A DNA stretch of 64,000 bases from Paraburkholderia sp. IMGN_8 (GCF_038050405.1 NZ_CP150901.1:4154001-4218000), one strand, 5' to 3'. Positions 1 through 8,654 are shown, numbered from the stretch's first letter. Made by a program: numbers and translations. The notes: a model not told the origin generated them from the sequence alone.

Positions 1-326
1 ACCACGAGGAACTGGCAAAGGCCGGTGTGCTGCTCGACGCAACCGGCCTGCAACCGAGTTCCAAAGGCTGGCGCATTCGCTACAGCGGCGGCAAGCGCAC
101 GGTGCTCGATGGCCCGTTCGCGGAAACCAAGGAACTGATTGCCGGCTACACGCTGATCCAGGTGCGCACGCGCGAAGAAGCGATGGAATGGGCGCGGCGC
201 TTTCCCGCGCCGTTCGGTGAGCACGCCGACGGCGAAATCGAAGTCCGGCAACTGTATGAACTCGAAGACTTCGAGCCCAGTCCCGAAGTGGAGCGCTTCC
301 GCGAACTGAACGCGGCCAAGCGTTGA
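1..326 (+). CDS. YciI/DGPF-domain protein (5' truncated by window edge)
   Basis: The reading frame is open from the first bases of the window, giving HEELAKAG before the first possible GTG at 27, so the true start lies outside. The protein carries the DGPF signature (VLDGPFAETKELIAGYTLIQV) and the charged tail typical of the roughly 120-residue YCII-related/DGPF family, a ferredoxin-like fold of unknown biochemical role. Genes of this family are known partners of ECF42 sigma factors, and one lies three genes downstream (1385-2659) on the same strand. That context makes it a likely member of the same unit. The family call is firm; the function is unknown. Confidence 0.85.
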   Translation, partial: HEELAKAGVLLDATGLQPSSKGWRIRYSGGKRTVLDGPFAETKELIAGYTLIQVRTREEAMEWARRFPAPFGEHADGEIEVRQLYELEDFEPSPEVERFRELNAAKR

Positions 327-375
327 TCGGAACGCTGATTCAAGCGCCGATCCAGCTACATCGAAAGGAATCGTC

Positions 376-903
376 ATGCTCAAAACTATTCTGATCGCCG
401 TCGTCGCGGCCGTGGGCCTGCTGCTGATCTACGCGGCGACGCGCCCCGACAGCTTCCGCATCGAGCGCAGCGTGCGCATCAAGGCGCCGCCCGAGCGGAT
501 TTACGCGCTGATCGACAACCTGCATCAGTTCAACCTGTGGAATCCGTATCTGCGCAAAGATCCCACGACGCAAGGCACGTACAGCGGCTCGACGAGCGGC
601 AAAGGTGCGCGTTACGCGTGGCGAAGCGAAAAGGTCGGCGTGGGGCAGATGGAGATCGCCGATACGGCGGCGCCGTCGAGCGTGACGATGAACCTCGATT
701 TCCTCAAGCCATTCGAGGCGCACAACATCGCCGAATTCACGTTGAAGCCCGATGCGGATGCGACTCAGGTCACCTGGGCGATGCACGGACCGGCACCGTT
801 TCTGTCGAAGCTGATCCAGGTTTTTTTCAGCATGGACAAAATGGTCGGCAAGGATTTCGAAGACGGCCTGGGCAATCTGAAGGCGCTTGCCGAGGCGAGC
901 TGA
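376..903 (+). CDS. SRPBCC (START/polyketide-cyclase-like) family protein with N-terminal membrane anchor
   Basis: 175 residues. The start at 376 follows AAGGA at a good distance. Residues 4-21 form one hydrophobic segment, probably an uncleaved anchor. After it comes a SRPBCC-type hydrophobic-ligand fold: the opening strand FRIERSVRIKAPPERIYALI is typical, followed by a helix with HQFNLWNPY and a C-terminal helix ending FEDGLGNLKALAE. Members bind hydrophobic ligands or act as cyclase-like proteins, but substrate cannot be read from sequence. It lies between the DGPF gene and a VOC gene, a combination often seen around ECF42 sigma genes. Family confident, role unknown. Confidence 0.8.
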   Translation: MLKTILIAVVAAVGLLLIYAATRPDSFRIERSVRIKAPPERIYALIDNLHQFNLWNPYLRKDPTTQGTYSGSTSGKGARYAWRSEKVGVGQMEIADTAAPSSVTMNLDFLKPFEAHNIAEFTLKPDADATQVTWAMHGPAPFLSKLIQVFFSMDKMVGKDFEDGLGNLKALAEAS

Positions 904-972
904 CGGCGCTCCAAACTCGGCGCACCTTAGCGCCCGCGCAGCCCGAACACCACTCGATTAATGGACTCCATC

Positions 973-1380
973 ATGCATAAGCAGATCTACGTGAACCTTG
1001 CCGTCGGCAATCTCGAACGGTCGAAAGTATTTTTCAGCGCGCTCGGATTTACGTTCAACGCGCAATTCACCAACGAACAGGCGGCGTGTCTGATCCTCGG
1101 CGAAAACATCCACGCGATGCTGCTGGTCAAGGATCTGTTCAAGTCCTTCACGCGCAAGGCGCTCTGCAATCCGCAAGAAAGCACCGAGGCGCTGATGGGC
1201 CTGTCGTGCGAGAGCCGCGCAGAGGTGGATGCGCTGGTCGCGAAGGCGATTGCCGCCGGCGGCACGGCGCCGCGCGCGCCGCAGGACCACGGCTTCATGT
1301 ACGGACACGGCTTCGAAGATATCGACGGGCACATCTGGGAGCTGATCTATATGGACCCGAACGTCAAGGCGGCGGGCTGA
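973..1380 (+). CDS. VOC (glyoxalase/bleomycin-resistance fold) family protein
   Basis: About 135 residues from ATG 973; an in-frame ATG at 961 would add MDSI. I prefer 973 because the family usually begins right before the first strand (QIYVNLAVGNLERSKVFFSALGF), although neither start has a convincing Shine-Dalgarno. The C-terminal half shows the second beta-alpha-beta unit, with FEDIDGHIWELIYMDP carrying the conserved Glu of the metal site. Such single-unit VOC proteins include PhnB-like and extradiol-type members; substrate unknown. The stop at 1380 is 4 bases before the sigma-factor GTG, so translational coupling with the sigma gene is likely. Confidence 0.82.
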   Translation: MHKQIYVNLAVGNLERSKVFFSALGFTFNAQFTNEQAACLILGENIHAMLLVKDLFKSFTRKALCNPQESTEALMGLSCESRAEVDALVAKAIAAGGTAPRAPQDHGFMYGHGFEDIDGHIWELIYMDPNVKAAG

Positions 1381-1384
1381 GGCC

Positions 1385-2659
1385 GTGACGACGGCGGCCA
1401 CACATCGTGCCATCGAGGCGGTCTGGCGGATCGAGTCCGCCAAGGTCATCGCCCACGTCGCGCGGATCGTGCGCGACGTCGGGCTGGCTGAAGAGTTGGC
1501 GCAGGACGCGCTGGTGGCGGCGCTCGAACATTGGCCCGACGCGGGCGTGCCTGATAACCCGGGAGCGTGGTTGATGGCGACCGCGAAGAACCGCGCACTC
1601 GACCGCCTGCGCCAGGAAGCGCTGCATGCCCGCAAGCGCGAAGAGCTCGGCCACGATCTCGATGCGCAGGAGGCTCACCTCGTGCCGGATTTCGTCGATG
1701 CCCTCGATGCCGCGCGTGCCGACGATATCGGCGACGATCTGTTGCGGCTGGTGTTCACCGCGTGTCACCCGGTGTTGTCGACCGATGCACGCGTCGCGCT
1801 GACGCTGCGCCTGCTCGGCGGCCTCACCACGGACGAAATCGCGCGCGCATTCCTCGTGCCCGAGCCGACCATCGCGCAGCGCATCGTGCGGGCCAAGCGC
1901 ACGCTGTCGGCGGCCAAGGTGCCGTTCGAGGTGCCGCAAGCGGACGCGCGTGCGCCGCGGCTCGCGTCGGTGCTCGAAGTGATCTATCTGATTTTCAACG
2001 AAGGCTATTCGGCCACCGCCGGTGACGACTGGATGCGTCCGGCGCTTTGCGAGGAAGCGCTACGGCTTGGGCGCGTGCTGAGCGGTCTGGTGCCGGACGA
2101 AAGCGAAGTGCACGGGCTCGTCGCGTTGATGGAGATTCAGGCGTCGCGCACGCATGCGCGTACCGATGCCGAGGGCCGTCCGGTGCTGTTGCTCGAGCAG
2201 GACCGCAGCCGCTGGGATCCGCTCCTGATCCGTCGCGGGCTGGCCGCGCTCGGCAGCTCGCACGCGCTCGGCGGCGCGAGCGGACCGTATGCGCTGCAAG
2301 CGGCGCTGGCCGCGTGTCATGCACGCGCCCGGCGTGCTGAGGACACCGACTGGGCGCAGATCGTCGCGTTGTATGACGCGTTGGCGCAGGTGGCGCCGTC
2401 GCCGGTGGTCGAGTTGAATCGCGCGGTGGCCGTGGGCATGGCGTTCGGGCCGGCCGCGGGTCTGGAAATCGTCGATGCGCTCGCTGCCGATGCGACGCTC
2501 GCGAACTACCACTGGTTGCCGAGCGTGCGGGGCGATCTGCTGGCGAAGCTCGGGCGCGTGGCCGAGGCGCGCGCCGAATTCGAACGCGCCGCGGCGATGA
2601 CGCGCAACGCGCGCGAGCGCGAGTTGTTGCTCGCGCGGGCGCGTGAGATGGCGCATTGA
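1385..2659 (+). CDS. ECF42-type RNA polymerase sigma factor (sigma-70 domains plus DUF6596 extension)
   Basis: 424 residues from a GTG four bases after the VOC stop. The N-terminal 170 residues hold sigma-70 region 2 (ELAQDALVAALEHWP, then NRALDRLRQE) and region 4 (LTLRLLGGLTTDEIARAFL with a helix-turn-helix). The long C-terminal extension contains the FNEGYSAT and HGLVALMEIQASR stretches characteristic of the ECF42/SigJ-like group, ending in a TPR-like helical region (GRVAEARAEFERAAAM). ECF42 factors typically lack an anti-sigma factor and are encoded next to DGPF proteins, as here at 1-326. The extension is thought to control activity. I infer that it directs transcription of this small cluster. 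Confidence 0.9.
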   Translation: MTTAATHRAIEAVWRIESAKVIAHVARIVRDVGLAEELAQDALVAALEHWPDAGVPDNPGAWLMATAKNRALDRLRQEALHARKREELGHDLDAQEAHLVPDFVDALDAARADDIGDDLLRLVFTACHPVLSTDARVALTLRLLGGLTTDEIARAFLVPEPTIAQRIVRAKRTLSAAKVPFEVPQADARAPRLASVLEVIYLIFNEGYSATAGDDWMRPALCEEALRLGRVLSGLVPDESEVHGLVALMEIQASRTHARTDAEGRPVLLLEQDRSRWDPLLIRRGLAALGSSHALGGASGPYALQAALAACHARARRAEDTDWAQIVALYDALAQVAPSPVVELNRAVAVGMAFGPAAGLEIVDALAADATLANYHWLPSVRGDLLAKLGRVAEARAEFERAAAMTRNARERELLLARAREMAH

Positions 2660-2683
2660 GCGGCGGGTCGAAAAGTACCGACC

Positions 2684-2836
2684 TTACCGTATCAACTGCC
2701 GCACACCCAATGCGACGATCAAGCCGCCGCACACGCGATCGATCCAGGCCTTGCAGCGCCGGTACGCCGACGCAATCCGCGAGTGCGACAACGTCAGCGC
2801 AACGAATCCATACCAGCTGCTAGCAATGCGCTTGCC
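2684..2836 (-). pseudogene. C-terminal remnant of a LysE/RhtB-family exporter
   Basis: The minus-strand frame ending at TAA 2684-2686 translates to GKRIASSWYGFVALTLSHSR, followed by a stretch containing IDRVCGGLIVALGVRQLIR. This resembles the last transmembrane helix of LysE/RhtB amino-acid exporters (family pattern: a DR.SG..li.lGvrl ending). Only about 50 residues remain of an expected 200 or so, and similarity stops close to the stop codon of the neighbouring DUF4337 gene (2851). This suggests a deletion fused the two. No start codon or ribosome-binding site is associated. It is probably not functional. Confidence 0.5.
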
Positions 2837-2850
2837 CGCCGCCGCGTGCA

Positions 2851-3429
2851 TCACGCCGAGAGAAACGCCCAGGCGCCCGTCAGCACGCCTGCCGCCGCAA
2901 CGCCGAACGACAGATTGCGCAGCCACGTCTTGCGCGTGAGCAACGTAATCGCGCTCAATGCGATGGCGACCTGGATCAGCGTGGTGGCCTGCGCCCAGCG
3001 ATGATGACCATGCAGAAGCGCCTCGCTTTTAGCGTCGTTTTGCACGACTTCTTTTTCGATCGCTTCAGCCTTCGCGCGGATCGGCTCTTTCTGCTGCGTG
3101 TATTTCTCGACGTCGGCGACGAACTTGGCGTGCGCCTGCGCATTGCCGGCCGACAGCACCGCGCCGAGTTCAGCGAGATTTTGCTTCTCGCCCTTGGCTT
3201 GGTAGTAACTCCATTGATTCGACGCCTCGGTCTTCTTGATGGCGGCTTCGTTCTTGTAGTAGAGCGCCAGATTTTCGCTATTGCCGCTCTGGTACGCGCA
3301 CAGCGCGCCGATCGTCGCGAGGATCGCCGTCATCACGGCCATGCGGCTCGCGAAAGGATCGGCGTCGTGGTGGCCGGCGTGTTCGACCGCATGGTCGTGC
3401 GGGCCATGCACTTCATATTCTTCAGGCAT
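2851..3429 (-). CDS. DUF4337 domain-containing membrane protein
   Basis: 192 residues. The start at 3429 is preceded by GGAG six bases upstream. The layout matches the DUF4337 family: a His-rich N-terminus (HGPHDHAVEHAGHHDAD), a first transmembrane segment (MAVMTAILATIGALCAYQSG), a long central alpha-helical, charged region rich in K/E/Q (residues 65-135, likely coiled coil), then two closely spaced transmembrane segments at the C-terminus. Function is unknown in the family. The gene stands alone on the minus strand; its 3' end abuts the LysE remnant. Confidence 0.8.
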   Translation of the reverse strand: MPEEYEVHGPHDHAVEHAGHHDADPFASRMAVMTAILATIGALCAYQSGNSENLALYYKNEAAIKKTEASNQWSYYQAKGEKQNLAELGAVLSAGNAQAHAKFVADVEKYTQQKEPIRAKAEAIEKEVVQNDAKSEALLHGHHRWAQATTLIQVAIALSAITLLTRKTWLRNLSFGVAAAGVLTGAWAFLSA

Positions 3430-3604
3430 CTCATTCTCCGAGGCAAAGCTTTTCTTGTATTCCGGACGGCGCTCGCTGACGCGAACCGGGCACCGGCATC
3501 GACGCCGGTGCGGCGAGATCTTCCGGAGCCCTCAATCTTAGCGTGAGGCGCCTGGCGATGGGAAAGGTATCGCCGATGCGGCGAAGAAAGCCCCGCTGTC
3601 TCGG

Positions 3605-3781
3605 TCAACGAATGCCGGAACCCAACCACGTCCGCACGAACGGAATCAGATGTTCGCCGCCGAGCATGCCGAGCAATCCGACCAGCGCGATAGTCGGCGG
3701 CGCGGGCGATTTCACCTGTGCCACGTTGTAGAGCAGGCCGACCGCCACGCCGACGGCCAGCGAGATCAAATACGCTTTCAT
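3605..3781 (-). CDS. XapX domain-containing small membrane protein
   Basis: A 58-residue gene. It begins MKAYLISLAVGVAVGLLYNV, has a second hydrophobic stretch containing TIALVGLLGMLGGE, and ends at TGA 3605-3607. Two transmembrane segments with the small Gly-rich LLGMLGGE motif are the hallmark of the XapX family (DUF1427), common in Burkholderiales and of unknown function. It lies between DUF4337 (start 3429) and the quinone oxidoreductase (stop 3840), all on the minus strand but spaced too far apart to prove an operon. Confidence 0.8.
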   Translation of the reverse strand: MKAYLISLAVGVAVGLLYNVAQVKSPAPPTIALVGLLGMLGGEHLIPFVRTWLGSGIR

Positions 3782-3839
3782 GATTGTTCAACCCATTTGA
3801 AACGCGGACGCGCACCGCCGCGCCCGCCGGCCGTTCCGT

Positions 3840-4802
3840 TTACTGCATCGTGATGACGACACGGCCGCGCGTGCCCGCGGCCACCGCCTCGTACGCTTCG
3901 CGCGCCCGCTCCAGCGTGAACTGCTGAGCGATAGCCGGCGCTTGCAGCTTGCCGCTCTCGAAGCCTTCCACCAATGCGGTCATCAACGGTGCCGATTCGG
4001 CTACGCCCAGTTTCGCGCTGTCGACGCCGAGCAGTTGCGTTTCGTTGTGATAGAAATCGATCAGGTCGAACTCGACGCGGCGCTTGCCGGTTCCGCTGAT
4101 TTCCAGCACCCGGCCACGGCGTTTGACGAGACTCAGTGCGGTCTCGAACGCCACGCCGCCGACCGTGTCGTACACCACGTCCGCGCCGCCGGTCAGCGCC
4201 TTGACGCGCTCGGTCACGTGTTCGTCGAAGGGCACGTACTCGTCGATCAGCCGGCCCGCCGGCGAATCAGCCGCAAGCGGCTGACGGTCGACGGCGATCA
4301 CGCTCGCGCCGCGCGCTTTCGCGATCTGCACCACCGCGCCGCCGACCCCGCCGCCCGCGCCGATTACCGCGATGGTTTCGCCGGCTTGCAAGCGCGCGTA
4401 TTCAACCGTGCCGAGCCAGGCGACCACAAAGTTCACGCCGATTGCCGAAGCCTGTGCGTGGCTGAGCGTCGTGGGTTTGCGCGACAGTGCGCCGAGCGGA
4501 ATCTTGATGAACTCGGCGTGCGTGCCGTCGCGCGTGAAGCCGATGTCGCCGCCGGTGCCCCACACTTCGGCGCCGAGCCATGGCTGCGGGCCGTCCACCA
4601 CCACGCCGCTGAAGTCGCGGCCCGGCGTGCGCGGCAGTACCGTGTGTTCGAAATGGCCGGATACGTTCTTGGCGTCGCTCGGGTTCACCGAGGCCGCCTT
4701 GACCTGCACGACGACGCTGTCCGCGTCGGCTTGCGGCGTCGGCAGATCGACGTAGTCGAGCACCTCTGGGCCGCCAAAAGACTTGAACTGAATTGCTTTC
4801 AT
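3840..4802 (-). CDS. NADP-dependent quinone oxidoreductase / zinc-less MDR alcohol dehydrogenase
   Basis: 320 residues from ATG 4802, chosen because AGGAG lies 8 bases upstream; a longer frame upstream lacks support. The MDR (medium-chain dehydrogenase/reductase) fold is clear: a GroES-like N-terminal half (MKAIQFKSFGGPEVLDYVDL, then PRTPGRDFSGVVV) and a Rossmann domain with the nucleotide-binding IGAGGGVGGAVVQIAKA motif near residue 150, followed by an acidic/basic switch region. The Cys/His zinc ligands of alcohol dehydrogenases are absent, as expected for the QOR subfamily. It probably reduces quinones or enals with NADPH in the cytosol. Substrate cannot be assigned. Confidence 0.88.
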   Translation of the reverse strand: MKAIQFKSFGGPEVLDYVDLPTPQADADSVVVQVKAASVNPSDAKNVSGHFEHTVLPRTPGRDFSGVVVDGPQPWLGAEVWGTGGDIGFTRDGTHAEFIKIPLGALSRKPTTLSHAQASAIGVNFVVAWLGTVEYARLQAGETIAVIGAGGGVGGAVVQIAKARGASVIAVDRQPLAADSPAGRLIDEYVPFDEHVTERVKALTGGADVVYDTVGGVAFETALSLVKRRGRVLEISGTGKRRVEFDLIDFYHNETQLLGVDSAKLGVAESAPLMTALVEGFESGKLQAPAIAQQFTLERAREAYEAVAAGTRGRVVITMQ

Positions 4803-4943
4803 CGAGTGTCGCTCCTGTTGGGTCTTACGCTGCGTCGTGCATCGGATGATGCGTAGTCTAGATGGCCGACACAATGGCGTTAAGACAAAGAATTTCGAAT
4901 TCTGGGCAACCCGCGACGGACTCCGATGCGAAGCCTCAATCGC

Positions 4944-5042
4944 TTAACAGGCCGCGGATGCGTCGCTTTTGACCTGCTCGGCTACCGCGGCCGAAGCCTC
5001 TTCGGTCAGCGTGCCGCGCGAATCGGAATCCGTGTTTGGCAC
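4944..5042 (-). CDS. possible small ORF, 32 residues
   Basis: In the 328-bp gap between the oxidoreductase and the GNAT gene, a minus-strand GTG at 5042 with AGGA just upstream opens a frame encoding a hydrophilic Ala/Glu-rich peptide (MPNTDSDSRGTLTEEAS, then AAVAEQVKSDASAAC) ending at TAA. Codon use is GC3-rich like the surrounding genes. No family recognised; it could be the tail of a decayed gene. The rest of the gap shows a GAATTTCGAATTC inverted repeat at about 4891 and nothing else I can assign. Confidence 0.25.
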   Translation of the reverse strand: MPNTDSDSRGTLTEEASAAVAEQVKSDASAAC

Positions 5043-5130
5043 GGTTTCCTGAGTCGGCCTAATCTGCGATCATCCCACGCACTCCTTCAACGCTTCAAAG
5101 TCTCCAAACCCAACCACTCGCCCCTTTTCA

Positions 5131-5664
5131 ATGTCCACCCCCACGCTCCTCACCACCGACCGTCTGATCATGCGTCCGCACACGCGCGACGATTTCCTCG
5201 AGAGCTATGCGATGTGGTCCGATCCCGAGGTGATCCGCTACATCGGCGGCAAGCCGTTCACGCGCGAAGAAGTCTGGGCGCGCCTGTTGCGTTACGCCGG
5301 GCATTGGGCGATGTTGGGTTACGGTTACTGGGTGGTTCGAGAAAAGGAGAGCGGCCGGTTCCTCGGCGAAGTCGGCTTTGCCGACTACCACCGCGAGATC
5401 GAGCCTTCGTTGATGGGCACCCCTGAGATCGGTTGGGCTCTCGATCCGGCGGTGCATGGCCGCGGCTACGCGACCGAAGCCGTGCGCGCCGCGCTGAGTT
5501 GGGCCGACCAGCAGTGGCCGGACGCCGAAACCGCCTGCATCATCGCGCCTGAAAATCTGCCGTCGCTGCGCGTCGCGCATAAGTGCGGCTATCGCGAGCG
5601 GCTTCGCACGACGTACAAAGGCCAACCGACCATCGTGTTGCGGCGCGCGGCAGGCGGTGCCTGA
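5131..5664 (+). CDS. GNAT family N-acetyltransferase, RimJ/RimL-like
   Basis: 177 residues. The N-terminus (LTTDRLIMRPHTRDDFLESY) is typical of the RimJ/RimL branch (Acetyltransf_3). The acetyl-CoA binding segment is present as IGWALDPAVHGRGYATEAVR near residues 105-125, with the Q/R-x-x-G-x-G/A pattern as HGRGYA. It is followed by the helix and the C-terminal NLPSLRVAHKCGY element. Members acetylate N-termini of ribosomal proteins or small amines; the acceptor here is unknown. Stand-alone gene; the ATG at 5131 has no strong Shine-Dalgarno. Confidence 0.87.
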   Translation: MSTPTLLTTDRLIMRPHTRDDFLESYAMWSDPEVIRYIGGKPFTREEVWARLLRYAGHWAMLGYGYWVVREKESGRFLGEVGFADYHREIEPSLMGTPEIGWALDPAVHGRGYATEAVRAALSWADQQWPDAETACIIAPENLPSLRVAHKCGYRERLRTTYKGQPTIVLRRAAGGA

Positions 5665-5709
5665 TTCGTCGCACGCCGTGCGGGTTGTATGTCGTTGCCA
5701 GCTCGCAGC

Positions 5710-6450
5710 TTATTGACCAGACTCACTCGCCGCCGCCCGCTGTTGCGCGATCAGATCCGCCAGCCGTTCAATCTGCTGACCCTGCGCGTCGAAGTTGCCG
5801 GCGTCGAGCCAACGCGCGTAGCACGGACGCAGCGCGGGCCATTCGCCGTCGAGCATCGAGAACCACGCGGTATCGCGATTGCGTTGGCGATACACGATCG
5901 CCTGGCGGAAGATGCCTTCGAACGTGAACCCATAGCGCAGTGCCGCCGTCCGTGACGGACCGTTCAGCGAGTCGCACTTCCATTCGAAGCGGCGATAGCC
6001 GAGGTCGTCGAACACGTGGCTCATCAGCAGGAACATCGCTTCGGTGGCGATGCGGGTGCGCTTCAGGTGCGGCGAATACGTGACGTGCCCGACTTCGATC
6101 ACGCCGTTCGCGCGGTCGATCCGCATCAGCGCCAGGGTGCCGACAGCCTTGCCGGTCGCCAGATCGATCACCGTGTAGTGCAGCGGATCGACAGACGCCG
6201 CCATGCGTGTCAAATGCTCGCGATACGCGGCGAGGCTCTCGAACGGTCCGGCCGCCAGATAGGTCCAGTCGCGGCCATCGGCTGCCGAGCTGTATGCGTC
6301 GTAGAGGTCTTCGGCGTGGCGTTCGACGTCTACCGGTTCGATCCGGCAATAGCGGCCCACCAGCGGCTCGCGGCCGGGCGCCCGGGCGCCGTTCCAGCCC
6401 GGCACCGGTGCGCCGATAGGCTGGTCGAACGCGTTACGTCTGGGTTCCAT
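5710..6450 (-). CDS. GNAT family N-acetyltransferase (YdaF/RimL-like)
   Basis: 246 residues from ATG 6450, preceded by AAGGAGA. The open frame continues upstream but that part crosses the divergent promoter and is not coding. The protein shows GRYCRIEPVDVERHAEDLYD at the start, the acetyl-CoA pocket around YSPHLKRTRIATEAMFLLMS, and the conserved RFEWKCDSLNGPSRTAALRY helix followed by GFTFEGIFRQ, which is typical of the family acting on amino-acid or aminoglycoside-like acceptors. It is divergently arranged with the MocR regulator (6556), sharing a short intergenic region, so it is the first candidate target of that regulator. Confidence 0.87.
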   Translation of the reverse strand: MEPRRNAFDQPIGAPVPGWNGARAPGREPLVGRYCRIEPVDVERHAEDLYDAYSSAADGRDWTYLAAGPFESLAAYREHLTRMAASVDPLHYTVIDLATGKAVGTLALMRIDRANGVIEVGHVTYSPHLKRTRIATEAMFLLMSHVFDDLGYRRFEWKCDSLNGPSRTAALRYGFTFEGIFRQAIVYRQRNRDTAWFSMLDGEWPALRPCYARWLDAGNFDAQGQQIERLADLIAQQRAAASESGQ

Positions 6451-6555
6451 GTCTGCTCTCCTTGGTTCAATCGGTCGATTGTCAGAGAGTACGATACGGC
6501 AATCGTGGCATGTTAAAAAGATCCAGATCGAGAACATTTGATAGGTCCAGAAGCG

Positions 6556-8046
6556 ATGATCGAAATCATTGGTCCGCTCACTAATCAGGCCACCGCGAGC
6601 GGTGCGGGCACCGTCGGCAAAAAACCGGCGCCGCTGCAAAAGCAACTGATTGAGCGCTTGCAGCAGGCGATTCTTGCCGGGCGTTTGCCGGCGGGCTCGC
6701 TGCTGCCGTCGTCGCGTTTGCTGGCGGCGGAGATGGGCGTTTCGCGGAATACGGTAGTGATCGCTTACGAGCATCTCGCCGCAGTCGGCTACGTGGTCGC
6801 CGACAAGAAAGGCACGCGCGTGAGCCCGCTCTCCAGCCCGGCCGCGCGTGGCGAACATCAGACATCGCCCGCCACGCCCGAGGCGGTCTATGCCGCGCGC
6901 GTCGAGCAATTCGCCGCCACGCGCACGCACGCCGACAACACCTTGCCGCTGACGCCAGGCACGCCCGCCCTGGATCGCTTTCCGCTCGGCGCGTGGCGGC
7001 GCGCGCTCGAGCGTTCGATGGAACGCGCGTTGCCGCTAGCGCTCGGCTACGGCGCGCCGACCGGCGAGCCGGCACTGCGCGACGCAATCGCCGCGCATCT
7101 GCGCATGTCGCGCGGCGTGCGCTGCGACGGCTCGCAGGTGGTGATTACCGAAGGCGCGCAGGAAGCGTTGAACCTGTGCGTGCGGCTTTTCACCAACCCG
7201 GGCGACATCGCATGGGTCGAAGATCCCGGCTATCGCGGCGCGAAGGCGGCGTTCAATCTCGGCGATCTGACCACGCTGCCGATGCCGGTCGATCTGGAAG
7301 GCATTGCGGTGCCGCCAGACGCGTGGCGCACGCATTCGCCGAAACTGATCTACACGTCGCCCGCGCATCAGTATCCGACCGGTTCGGTGTTGTCGGTGGC
7401 GCGGCGGCTGGCGTTGATCGCGCAGGCGCGCCGCAGCGGCGCGTGGCTGATTGAGGACGACTACGACGGCGAATTCCGCCACACCGGCGAGCCGATCGCC
7501 AGCTTGCAGGGGCTGGTGCCGGACGCGCCCGTGTTGTACGTCGGCTCGTTCAGCAAAACCATGTTTCCGGCGCTGCGCATCGGCTTCGTCGTGCTGCCGG
7601 GCGCGATCGCCGGGCACGCTGCAGTCGCGTTGCAGGAGATGCTGCGCGGCGGGCACCGTCTGGAACAACTGGCGTTGGCGCACTTCATCGAAAGCGGCGA
7701 GTTCGGGCGCCATCTGGGCCGTATGCGGCGCCTCTATCGGGAACGGCAGCAGGCGCTGCGCGATGCGCTGACCGCGCATTTCGAACCGTCGCAGATTCTC
7801 GGCGGCAATTGCGGCATGCATCTGACGCTTCGCCTGCCGCCGCACCTATCGGATCAGGTGCTCGCTGAGCGTGCGCTCGCAGAGCGGCTCAATCCCCGAG
7901 CGCTGTCCGGTTTCGCGTTGCAGCCTCGCGAGGAAACGAACGGCCTCGTGATCGGCTACGGCAGCACGCCCGCGGAGCAGCTGGCGCCCGCGATCGGCGT
8001 GTTGGCCAGCCTGGCGGGCGAGATGGCAGGTGCACGCGTCGTGTAA
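6556..8046 (+). CDS. MocR/PdxR-type transcriptional regulator (GntR HTH fused to fold-type I aminotransferase)
   Basis: About 496 residues; ATG 6556 is used although an in-frame TTG at 6538 exists. The N-terminal winged helix-turn-helix is GntR-type (PLQKQLIERLQQAILAGRLP, SSRLLAAEMGVSRNTVVIAY). A linker leads to an aspartate-aminotransferase-like domain with EGAQEALNLC, the DDYDGEFR region and the PLP-lysine motif YVGSFSKTMFPALRIGF. MocR proteins bind PLP and sense amino-acid or vitamin B6 related ligands. The divergent GNAT gene at 6450 is the likely target; the ligand is unknown. Confidence 0.92.
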   Translation: MIEIIGPLTNQATASGAGTVGKKPAPLQKQLIERLQQAILAGRLPAGSLLPSSRLLAAEMGVSRNTVVIAYEHLAAVGYVVADKKGTRVSPLSSPAARGEHQTSPATPEAVYAARVEQFAATRTHADNTLPLTPGTPALDRFPLGAWRRALERSMERALPLALGYGAPTGEPALRDAIAAHLRMSRGVRCDGSQVVITEGAQEALNLCVRLFTNPGDIAWVEDPGYRGAKAAFNLGDLTTLPMPVDLEGIAVPPDAWRTHSPKLIYTSPAHQYPTGSVLSVARRLALIAQARRSGAWLIEDDYDGEFRHTGEPIASLQGLVPDAPVLYVGSFSKTMFPALRIGFVVLPGAIAGHAAVALQEMLRGGHRLEQLALAHFIESGEFGRHLGRMRRLYRERQQALRDALTAHFEPSQILGGNCGMHLTLRLPPHLSDQVLAERALAERLNPRALSGFALQPREETNGLVIGYGSTPAEQLAPAIGVLASLAGEMAGARVV

Positions 8047-8267
8047 GTTTTTACGTTTGTCCGCGCGGCCGATGTCGCGCTATCGTGTCGTCTATGCGCG
8101 GCGATTTTCCAGGTGTGCGAGGTTGGCGAATCGCCCGCAGGTCATGCTCAGCGCGCCGCACTGCACCATCGCGTGAAATGTGTGCGCGCATGCCGGGCCG
8201 CTGCCGGGCTCGGGCATGAAGAATGCCTTTGTGGTTGTCTATGACGATTTATCAGACCGGAGAAGAC

Positions 8268-8603
8268 ATGAAGGAAATCGAACCGACCCCATGGTTTGAG
8301 CTTGCCGTCCATACGCCCGTCCGCGAAGGCTGGTACGAGGTGCAGTTGACGAGCGGGGACACGGCATTTGCGAAATTCGGCGATGGCGTATGGACCGAAA
8401 AACCGTTGCTGGTGTTCACGCACTGGCGCGGCCTGTCCGCCGATCCGGCGAACGTTCCCGCAGGCGAGGGGGCCGAATCGATCAGCGCGGAGGCCGCTGC
8501 GGCTCAAGGTGTGCGCGCCGCCTGGGACGTGTTCTTCCCGGGGCTCGGCGAGGAACAGCACAAACCGTTGGATGCGATGCCCAACGGTAAAGCCACGCAT
8601 TGA
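8268..8603 (+). CDS. hypothetical protein, 111 residues
   Basis: Start ATG 8268 is chosen because GGAG lies 7 bases upstream; the open frame extends to 8223 without a ribosome-binding site. The protein has a compact beta-rich N-terminal half (WFELAVHTPVREGWYEVQL, then DTAFAKFGDGVWTEKPLLVF) followed by an acidic Ala-rich helix and a C-terminal segment WDVFFPGLGEEQHKPLDAMP. The opening resembles short DUF-type proteins found in Burkholderia, but I do not recognise a named family. It is soluble, with no signal peptide. It stands alone between MocR and a convergent kinase gene. Confidence 0.65.
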   Translation: MKEIEPTPWFELAVHTPVREGWYEVQLTSGDTAFAKFGDGVWTEKPLLVFTHWRGLSADPANVPAGEGAESISAEAAAAQGVRAAWDVFFPGLGEEQHKPLDAMPNGKATH

Positions 8604-8654
8604 TGCGAACCTGGGCGGCGGCCAGGCGGCTGCCGTCCTGAATCCGCTGGGTTC

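Noticed and set aside
3942..4856. 304-codon + strand ORF opposite the quinone oxidoreductase
   Set aside because: Shadow of the MDR gene; low-complexity His/Arg/Ala composition, no domain.
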